DNA from: Ignavibacteriota bacterium
Lineage (GTDB): Bacteria > Bacteroidota > Ignavibacteria > Kapaibacteriales > UBA961
Reading direction: 5' to 3'
DNA: 34,739 nucleotides
Assembly (NCBI GenBank): GCA_016197185.1
Contig: JACPWH010000123.1
Location: forward strand, 1-34,739
Part shown: positions 28,023 to 34,739 of the stretch, piece by piece
How positions within the stretch are numbered: position 1 is the first letter of the stretch
Layout of the letters: every line of letters begins with the position of its first letter
Notes under the pieces: model-generated
Seen by the model: only the letters and a program-made list of their open reading frames with translations
The model's database searches: none
What the model was told of the DNA's origin: nothing
Position numbers and translations under genes: made by a program

Positions 28023-28535
28023 ATGATTGTGAAGAAATTTAATACAGTGTTATACAAAGTAAAGAGTCCTCAAAATGTAGGGATGATTATTAGGTCACAC
28101 GTAGCATTTGACGGGAACAAAGTTATTTTTGTAGGGTATGATACACCATGGGATTTCAAACAGGGTTCTCAGGCATTTTCAAGAAAACTTGAAAAAAAAT
28201 GTATAATAGAAAATTATTATGATGAAAATGAATTCTTCGAGTGGTCAAAAAAAAATAATTATAAAAATATAGCAATCGAGATTGGGAAAAAATCTAAAAG
28301 TATTATTGGATATGAATTTAATAATGATAGTAATTTAATTGTTGGGAACGAAGGTAAAGGAATACCTGAAGAATTCCTATTAAAATGTGATGAAATTTTA
28401 TTTATCCCACAGTTTGGTCAAGTACAATGCTTGAATGTTGCTGTTTCGGCTTCATTAGCATTGTTTGAATTTGCTAAAAATAATAATTCTGGTACCAATA
28501 AAATTGAAGGAAGTAAATTTGATATTGAATTATAG
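28023..28535 (+). CDS. SpoU/TrmH-family RNA methyltransferase
   Basis: SPQNVGMIIRSHVAFDGNKVIFVG; LIVGNEGKGIPEEFLLKCDEILFIPQFGQVQCLNVAVSASLALFE (TrmH motifs 2 and 3). Confidence 0.88.
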   Translation: MIVKKFNTVLYKVKSPQNVGMIIRSHVAFDGNKVIFVGYDTPWDFKQGSQAFSRKLEKKCIIENYYDENEFFEWSKKNNYKNIAIEIGKKSKSIIGYEFNNDSNLIVGNEGKGIPEEFLLKCDEILFIPQFGQVQCLNVAVSASLALFEFAKNNNSGTNKIEGSKFDIEL

Positions 28536-28556
28536 TAGAATTACTAATTCAATTCC

Positions 28557-28612
28557 CGTCGGTCATTGCGAGTTGCCTCAACAAAAGCACCTAATGACAA
28601 TCTAAAACAACA
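28557..28612. repeat. Degenerate dispersed intergenic repeat (GTCATTGCGAG...CAATCT type)
   Basis: cgtcggtcattgcgagttgcctcaacaaaagcacctaatgacaatctaaaacaac; GGTCATT/AATGAC arms. Confidence 0.4.
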
Positions 28613-28620
28613 AAAATAAT

Positions 28621-29112
28621 ATGATCCAACTAATAGAAACAAACCTAACCTTCGGAGCAGACGCAATGCATCTCCTCCACGACATAGAGCCAAACAGTGG
28701 ATTTCTAAATAATGAATACAACATAACTCCAAATGAATTTAAGGAGCATTTGGCATCCTTAGTTGATTATGCAAATGGCGATAATTTACCGGATGGTTGG
28801 GTACCCTTCACAACCTATTGGTTGTTCGTGAATAACAAACCGGTGGGTGTCAGCCGCTTGCGTCACTTTCTCAATGATCATTTGAGAGAATTGGGAGGGC
28901 ATATTGGGTATGCAATTGGAAAAAGTGAAAGAAAAAAGGGATACGGCACTGAAATATTAAGACTCACTATCGAAAAAGCACAGGAAATGAACATCAATAC
29001 TCTGCTGCTTACATGTAGCGTCACCAATTTCGGCTCCCGAAGAATAATTGAAAAAAATAATGGAATATTAATTGACTCGAAAAATGGTTTGAATTATTTT
29101 ATAATAAAGTAA
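28621..29112 (+). CDS. GNAT-family N-acetyltransferase
   Basis: LRELGGHIGYAIGKSERKKGYGTEILRLTIEKAQEMNINTLLLTCSVTNFGSRRIIEKNNGIL. Confidence 0.92.
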   Translation: MIQLIETNLTFGADAMHLLHDIEPNSGFLNNEYNITPNEFKEHLASLVDYANGDNLPDGWVPFTTYWLFVNNKPVGVSRLRHFLNDHLRELGGHIGYAIGKSERKKGYGTEILRLTIEKAQEMNINTLLLTCSVTNFGSRRIIEKNNGILIDSKNGLNYFIIK

Positions 29113-29117
29113 TAAGA

Positions 29118-29657
29118 ATGGATTTAATCGCTAATATTCTGAGTTCCGATAAAGGAATTTATACTGCTCTGGAAATTGTAAAAAAAATTAGATATGAATG
29201 ACTGCTGGATTGGCGCAGGTTTTATACGGAATAAGATTTGGGATTATCTTCACATTCTACAACCGAAACAAATAGTAGCGATGTGGATGTCATTTTCTAC
29301 GATAATCAAGATACTTCATTGGAATATGAGCTGCATTTAGAAAATGTACTTAAAAGTTTGAATCCACAATATCCGTGGTCAGTTAAGAATCAAGCGAGAA
29401 TGAAGCTGAAATATAACCTCATTTATTCAACATCATTAGAGGCAATATCATATTGGCCCGAAACAGCCATTTGTATTGCCGCCAGATTGAATAATCATGA
29501 TTCGATAGAGATTATTGCACCATATGGTTATGATGATCTTTTAAATTTGATGCTTAGACCTTCACCAAGAATCGATATAGAGGTTTTTGAAAATAGAATA
29601 AAGGAGAAGGACTGGATGCAGAAATGGTCTAAGCTGAAGGTTGTAAAAAGAGGTTAA
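29118..29657 (+). pseudogene. Nucleotidyltransferase family protein (COG3575/PF06042-like), interrupted by two compensating frameshifts
   Basis: Frame 0 MDLIANILSSDKGIYTALEIVKK; frame +1 KLDMNDCWIGAGFIRNKIWDYLH; back to frame 0 STTETNSSDVDVIFYDNQDT...YPWSVKNQARMKLKYN...SLEAISYWPETAICIAARL. Confidence 0.85.
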
Positions 29658-29711
29658 AAAAGGACTATTGCAAGCAATCTTGAAGCAAACTAACATTACA
29701 ACAAACAAAAG

Positions 29712-30098
29712 ATGAAAAAACTTAAAATCATAGCACAGGTAATGAAAGAAGAAATTGGATATTCTGCTGTATCAACAGTGAAAAATCATTTCATTTGTTC
29801 ACAAGCAGACACTTACGATGAGCTGAAAGTAAATTTCCTTGAAGCGGTTAATCTTACCTTTCAAGATTCTTTTGAATATGCGCCCGAAGAAATTATTTAT
29901 GAAATGGACATTGCCAGTTTCTTTGATTCATTTCCTTATCTCAATGTTTCGGCTTTAGCAGACCGTATAGGTATTAACAAAAGTTTGCTTGCACAATATG
30001 CTAATGGCTCCAAAAAACCTGCCCCAAAGCAAGCTCAAAGAATTTTAACAGGAATTCAACAACTTGGCAATGAATTGGCTGCAGTTCGTTTTTCATAG
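29712..30098 (+). CDS. HicB-like protein with C-terminal HTH (no HicA partner adjacent)
   Basis: HicB-like N-terminal half (YDELKVNFLEAVNLTF), C-terminal LNVSALADRIGINKSLLAQYANGSKKPAPKQAQRILTGIQQLGNEL helix-turn-helix. Confidence 0.7.
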   Translation: MKKLKIIAQVMKEEIGYSAVSTVKNHFICSQADTYDELKVNFLEAVNLTFQDSFEYAPEEIIYEMDIASFFDSFPYLNVSALADRIGINKSLLAQYANGSKKPAPKQAQRILTGIQQLGNELAAVRFS

Positions 30099-30254
30099 GT
30101 TCATTGACAGTTTGGTTAGTTGTAATATGTTCTGGTATAAATAATAGATGTTATAATAGATGTCTGCTCATTCCCTCACCTCCCCATGCTGATTTCCCCA
30201 CAAAACAATTGTATTTTTGCATTGTAAAATCGTTTCCAAAACAGAACACACATA

Positions 30255-30947
30255 ATGAGCGAACAAATCAGATCAATGTTTGCGGGGCTTGCCTCCCGCT
30301 ACGACCGTACAAATACCGTCCTCTCTCTCGGAATTCATAAACTGTGGCGACGAAAAGTGGTGCGCCTTTCTGAGGCAAAAGCGGGAATGAGAGTTCTCGA
30401 TTGCGCCACAGGAACAGGGGATTTGGCAATTGAATTCAAAAAAACAGTCGGAAAATCGGGTCAAGTCATCGGTACTGATTTTTGTGCAGAGATGCTGGAT
30501 TTCGCTCCTGCAAAAGCTAAGGAGCTGGGCTTGGAAATCAAATTCGAAATAGCTGATGCAATGAATCTTCAATATCCTGATAATTCCTTCGATATATCGA
30601 GTATATCATTCGGGATCAGGAATGTAGATTCTCCTCCGAAATGCTTGAAAGAGATGGCACGGGTAGTGCGTCCGGGAGGACGGGTAATGATTTTGGAATT
30701 TGGTCAGCCCGAAGGAGCATTTAGGTATCTCTACTCTTTGTATCGCGTAACATTCATGCCGATACTGGGCTGGCTTGTTACGGGTAAGAACAAAGATGCG
30801 TATCAATATCTATTGGACACCACAGCAGTTTTCCCAAGCGGAAAGAAGTTTGTAGAAATGATGGATGCAAGCGGGGTATTCTCAGAACGCCGTTATGTTC
30901 CATTCACGTTTGGTATTGCTTATCTTTATATCGGGATTGTGAAATAG
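30255..30947 (+). CDS. ubiE: Demethylmenaquinone/ubiquinone methyltransferase (UbiE/MenG)
   Basis: MFAGLASRYDRTNTVLSLGIHKLWRRKVV, VLDCATGTGDLAIEFKK, ISSISFGIRNVDSPPKCLKEMARVVRPGGRVMILEFGQP. Confidence 0.95.
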   Translation: MSEQIRSMFAGLASRYDRTNTVLSLGIHKLWRRKVVRLSEAKAGMRVLDCATGTGDLAIEFKKTVGKSGQVIGTDFCAEMLDFAPAKAKELGLEIKFEIADAMNLQYPDNSFDISSISFGIRNVDSPPKCLKEMARVVRPGGRVMILEFGQPEGAFRYLYSLYRVTFMPILGWLVTGKNKDAYQYLLDTTAVFPSGKKFVEMMDASGVFSERRYVPFTFGIAYLYIGIVK

Positions 30948-30971
30948 GTTCCTTATTTATTGCTCCCCTCT

Positions 30972-32432
30972 ATGCTCGGAAAACTCCGCACACTCGCCTC
31001 CGATGCCTTGATTTACGGTCTGACCACTATCCTTGTGCGGTTCATGACCTTCCTCCTGACGCCACTCTATTCCAACTACCTCAGCAAAACAGAAATAGGG
31101 GTTTTCACAGATTTATTCTCTATCCTCGGATTTATTACCATCGTCTATTGCGTAGGATTGGATACATCGTTCTTTCGATTCTTTGTTAGAGATAATGTTA
31201 ACAGAACAAAGGAGGCGTTTTCCTATTCATTCTGGGGGATTTTTGTTGTTAGTGGATTTTTTACGCTGATGGTGTTTGTATTTGCCGATAGTGTTGCCTT
31301 GTATTTTCCTGAAATCAATTCAAGGTTCGGCAGTTCAGTCATTCGTATTGCTGCGTTTATACCGTTCTGTGATGTACTGACGTTTATTCCTTATGCTGTT
31401 CTTCGAATGAACCGCCGTGCAAAAGTTTTCGCAGGACTTAAAATTATGACAGTTGCAGTGAATGTGATAGCAACCTATCTGTTGATAGCAGTTTTTAAAA
31501 TGGGGATTATGGGGATTGTAGTTGCAGGTATTATTTCTTCAGGTGTCGCATTTCTTGCATTTATCCCCATTATTATGCAATGGCTTACTCCGTTGAGAGG
31601 TGGTAAGTCATTATTGCGTGAGATGCTTGTATTTGGGCTACCCACTGTACCTTCTGCATTATCGCTTATGATACTCCAAGTTGCCGACCGTCCGATTATG
31701 AAAGCAATCGGCGGACCTGAAATGCTTGGGATGTACAGCGTCAACTACCGTTTGGCACTCCCGATGCTATTACTCGTGGCAGTCTTTGAATTTGCATGGA
31801 GGCCGTTTTATCTGAGCAATCATGAGGAAAGAGATTCCAAAATACTATTCAGCCGTATCCTTACTTATTTTACACTTTGTTGCGCTTTAGTATTCCTGAT
31901 TATAAGTTTTGGTATGGAATATGTAGTACGAATGCCATTCGTGGGCGGGAGATTTATCAATCCTGCATTTTGGAGCGGGATGGGGATTATTCCTATCGTA
32001 ATGGGCGGGTATTTCTTCAACGGGATATTCACAAACTTGGCTGCCGGATTTCACATTACTAAAAGAACAAAGTTCCTTCCGATTGCAACGGTAATTGCAG
32101 CGGCGAGTAATGTACTGTTGAATATTATTCTCATCCCGAAATATGGAATTTACGGCGGAGCTTGGGCAACGTTTGGAGCGTATTTCCTGAGTATGATAGT
32201 TTTATACTATTATTCAAGAAACATTTATCCTGTTCCGTATGAATGGAAACGTATATTCTTGATTATCATAGTCACCTTAGGAATATTTTGGGGTGTAAAT
32301 GCACTCCCTGATATGATTTGGACTAAGATACTTGCAATTATAGTTTTGGTGGCTTTCTTTAGGTTTACAGGGTTTTTCAATGAAGAAGAAATTGCGGCTA
32401 TTAAACGGCTTGTAGGGCGTAAGCCGAAATAA
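30972..32432 (+). CDS. Polysaccharide flippase (Wzx/MATE-like oligosaccharide transporter)
   Basis: Multi-TM protein, GKLRTLASDALIYGLTTILVRFMTFLLTPLYSNYLSKTEIGVFTDLFSI. ATG at 30972 preferred over TTG at 30960. Confidence 0.9.
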   Translation: MLGKLRTLASDALIYGLTTILVRFMTFLLTPLYSNYLSKTEIGVFTDLFSILGFITIVYCVGLDTSFFRFFVRDNVNRTKEAFSYSFWGIFVVSGFFTLMVFVFADSVALYFPEINSRFGSSVIRIAAFIPFCDVLTFIPYAVLRMNRRAKVFAGLKIMTVAVNVIATYLLIAVFKMGIMGIVVAGIISSGVAFLAFIPIIMQWLTPLRGGKSLLREMLVFGLPTVPSALSLMILQVADRPIMKAIGGPEMLGMYSVNYRLALPMLLLVAVFEFAWRPFYLSNHEERDSKILFSRILTYFTLCCALVFLIISFGMEYVVRMPFVGGRFINPAFWSGMGIIPIVMGGYFFNGIFTNLAAGFHITKRTKFLPIATVIAAASNVLLNIILIPKYGIYGGAWATFGAYFLSMIVLYYYSRNIYPVPYEWKRIFLIIIVTLGIFWGVNALPDMIWTKILAIIVLVAFFRFTGFFNEEEIAAIKRLVGRKPK

Positions 32433-32469
32433 TCCATCATGAATATGTTCTGTAAATTGGCAAGAGAAA

Positions 32470-32572
32470 ATCCCTCATCCGTCCTTCGGACACCTTCTCC
32501 CAATAGGAGAAGGAAATGGGTGAAAACAACCAATGAACCCTCTCGCCTTTGGGAGAGAGTAGGGTGAGGGAT
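32470..32572. repeat. Dispersed palindromic intergenic repeat (CCCTCATCCG..CCTTCTCCC..GGAGAAGG..CCCTCTC..GAGAG..GGGTGAGGG)
   Basis: Outer arms ATCCCTCA (32470-32477) and TGAGGGAT (32565-32572); inner hairpins GTCC-TTC-GGAC, CCTTCTCC-CAATA-GGAGAAGG, and CTCTC-gcctttggGAGAG. Confidence 0.8.
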
Positions 32573-32623
32573 TCTAAGAAACGATTATTATATTGAATTT
32601 TCATAACGATTTCAAATACTGAT

Positions 32624-33739
32624 ATGTTGTACTCAATTCCCGTTTATCAACCGTCGCTTGCAGGCAATGAAAAGAAATATGTAAACGAATGTCTGGACAC
32701 CGCCTGGATTTCCGGGAAAGGACGTTTTGTAAGTGAATTCGAGAGCAGGTTTGCAGAGTATATCGGCATTCGCAATGCTTCTACAGTGTGCAATGGAACT
32801 GTGGCATTGCATCTTGCTTTAGTTGCGTTAGGTATTGGTGTGGGGGATGAAGTAATTGTCCCTACGTTTACCTATATCGCTCCGGTTAATGCAATCGTCT
32901 ATGCAGGTGCAACTCCTGTGTTTGTGGATTCGGCTCGTGATACATGGCAATTGGATGCCGAGGAAGTCAGACGGAAAATCACCCCAAAAACAAAAGCAAT
33001 TATTGCAGTACATCTTTACGGGCATCCGGCAGATATGGATGCTCTTTCTCAAATTGCAAAAGAAAATCGCATCTTTTTAATAGAAGATTGTGCTGAAGCT
33101 TTCGGAACGCTCTATAAAGGTCGTCATGTGGGCAGTTTCGGTGATATTTCAACTTTCAGTTTCTACGGAAATAAAACAATTACGACAGGCGAAGGTGGAA
33201 TGGTGGTAACAAACGATGAAACACTCTATTCACGTACTCTCCATTTCAAAGGACAAGGGCTGGCTAAATACCGTGAGTATTGGCACGATGTAATTGGCTT
33301 TAACTACCGAATGACCAATATCTGTGCTGCAATCGGTTTGGCTCAATTGGAACGTGCTGATGAGCTTATTAACCGTAAGATTGAAATTGCAGGATGGTAT
33401 GATGAACTACTATCCAACAGTCCATACACTACTCATGCTCCGATTGGAGATGTGCAACATTCCTATTGGATGTACTCGGTACTTGCTCCTCATGTTCGCC
33501 AGCGTGATGATATTCGTGAACACCTTAAACATTCAGGAATTGAAACACGACCTACGTTTTATCCTGTCCATACCATGCCAATGTATTCAGGGAAATATGA
33601 GCGTCATCCGATCGCTGAAGAAATTGGGTGGAGGGGGATTAATCTTCCAAGCTACCCTGATTTGACACAATCACAAGTGCAGCAGGTGTGTATTGCGTTG
33701 ATGGAGGCACTGGAGAAAACTCATAACTTGAATTTCTAA
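32624..33739 (+). CDS. DegT/DnrJ/EryC1/StrS-family PLP-dependent sugar aminotransferase
   Basis: VCNGTVALHLALVALGIGVGDEVIVPTFTYIAPVNAI, LIEDCAEAFGTLYKGRHVGSFGDISTFSFYGNKTITTGEGGMVV. Confidence 0.95.
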   Translation: MLYSIPVYQPSLAGNEKKYVNECLDTAWISGKGRFVSEFESRFAEYIGIRNASTVCNGTVALHLALVALGIGVGDEVIVPTFTYIAPVNAIVYAGATPVFVDSARDTWQLDAEEVRRKITPKTKAIIAVHLYGHPADMDALSQIAKENRIFLIEDCAEAFGTLYKGRHVGSFGDISTFSFYGNKTITTGEGGMVVTNDETLYSRTLHFKGQGLAKYREYWHDVIGFNYRMTNICAAIGLAQLERADELINRKIEIAGWYDELLSNSPYTTHAPIGDVQHSYWMYSVLAPHVRQRDDIREHLKHSGIETRPTFYPVHTMPMYSGKYERHPIAEEIGWRGINLPSYPDLTQSQVQQVCIALMEALEKTHNLNF

Positions 33740-34739
33740 TCCAAGAACGACCACGTAACACTAAGCCGGAGATTCCTATCCAATTGAGGGTACATAGGAA
33801 CGTAATAATACGTTTGCGAGATGATATTATAGAAGGTTGCCCGAACAAACGCATTCCCCAAACGTAGCATAAGAAATGCATCAATCCCATTGAAGGTAGC
33901 GTTTGATTCACCTGAACGTGATGGAATCGACGTCCATGTCTGTGGCAAAAATGTTTCCCCGGTAAATACACCGAGAAATTTCACCGATAGCCCTGCTTGC
34001 AGTAAACTTTGCCCGATTTGATATTCATACTGAGCTGAAATCCCTGCGTAAAATAACGGGAAACGGTTGTCCGTCGTGCCGTTTGTAGCTGTTTGGTAGA
34101 GTTGGAAGAATCCGCTTCCACTCAATGTTCCAAGTTTTAATTGCGCTTGCCCAGTCAAACCGATTGTACGCCGTGAATCACCGTTGAATGAATGTGATGT
34201 AAGAACAGTATCAGTTACCCTTCGAATACCTTCCGAAAGAATGGGATCGGTAGTAAGGCGAGAAAAAGCGGTAAAACTCAATCCAAGAGAATCGTATTTA
34301 TATTTCAATGTTGAAAAACCCAACAGTGTTTTTTCAGCATCAAGTGCAAGCCCTTCTGCAGCTGACGGAGTTCGGCTACTCTGTGAAACATCGAGAGAAA
34401 GAGAAAGATTATCAGAAAACCTCAACTCACCTGCTGCACCAAGGGTCGGAATGAGTTTTGCATCTGCATATAATACCCGTGCGCCTGTCCGCAGAGTAAA
34501 ACTCTTTGATTCCGGTTGAAGCACAAGGTGTCCGTATCCTGCCAGTTTGAGTCCTTTTATTTCTTCTGTGTATTGGGATTGCTCTGAAGTTGAATACTCC
34601 GCTTCACCACCATATCGGAGAGTTGTAAGTGAATTGATTCGCTGTTCAAGTCTGGTTGTTACTCCAACTATCCGTTCTGTAAAACGTGCAAGACGGATTG
34701 TATCATCGGGTATAATTGCAAGTTCTTTGGAGTGGTTCT
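33736..34739 (-). CDS. Outer-membrane beta-barrel (TonB-dependent-receptor-like) protein, C-terminal portion; runs off the right edge
   Basis: The minus frame stays open past the GTG called at 34524 to the window end (…RFTERIVGVTTRLEQRINSLTTLRYGGEAEYSTSEQSQYTEEIKGLKLAGYGHLVLQPESKSF…); alternating beta-strand pattern, C-terminal RNLRLSVTWSFLD. Overlaps the convergent gene by 4 nt. Confidence 0.75.
   Translation of the reverse strand, partial: NHSKELAIIPDDTIRLARFTERIVGVTTRLEQRINSLTTLRYGGEAEYSTSEQSQYTEEIKGLKLAGYGHLVLQPESKSFTLRTGARVLYADAKLIPTLGAAGELRFSDNLSLSLDVSQSSRTPSAAEGLALDAEKTLLGFSTLKYKYDSLGLSFTAFSRLTTDPILSEGIRRVTDTVLTSHSFNGDSRRTIGLTGQAQLKLGTLSGSGFFQLYQTATNGTTDNRFPLFYAGISAQYEYQIGQSLLQAGLSVKFLGVFTGETFLPQTWTSIPSRSGESNATFNGIDAFLMLRLGNAFVRATFYNIISQTYYYVPMYPQLDRNLRLSVTWSFLD

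Noticed and set aside
30140-30165. AATAGATGTtatAATAGATGT direct repeat
   Set aside because: Short AT-rich duplication, easily chance.
30104-30340. 78-aa ORF between HicB-like gene and ubiE
   Set aside because: It overlaps the start of ubiE and the ubiE promoter region (TATTTTTG at 30212); the sequence has no family resemblance.

Overview
The window looks like chromosomal DNA from a Bacteroidota/Chlorobi-type bacterium (Ignavibacteria/Kapabacteria-like is a guess). Supporting signs are TAnnTTTG-type promoters, several large secreted proteins with por/T9SS-like C-terminal sorting domains, and DUF3098, DUF4286 and small PASTA proteins. Recognisable genes are smpB, lepB, hemW, nadC, a tRNA-Arg(TCT), purC, an rsmI-like methyltransferase, a UbiE/MenG methyltransferase, a sulfatase, a flippase, a DegT-family aminotransferase and a beta-barrel protein that runs off the right edge. 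Most of the window is ordinary housekeeping and envelope content; I did not find a convincing new multi-gene defence or biosynthetic system. The points most worth a second look are: (1) the unannotated right end of an IS3-family element at the left edge; (2) an antisense carbamate-kinase (ArcC) fragment joined to the 3' end of hemW; (3) a PF06042-like nucleotidyltransferase broken by two compensating frameshifts, one in an A8 tract; (4) an RsmI-like enzyme with a disordered R/G/D tail built from a 48-bp tandem repeat; (5) three different dispersed palindromic intergenic repeats; (6) unusual domain architectures (Kelch+Omp28, VWA+OmpA, Gly-rich+PKD-like+T9SS, IgGFc-binding-like+T9SS, Y_Y_Y+histidine kinase).
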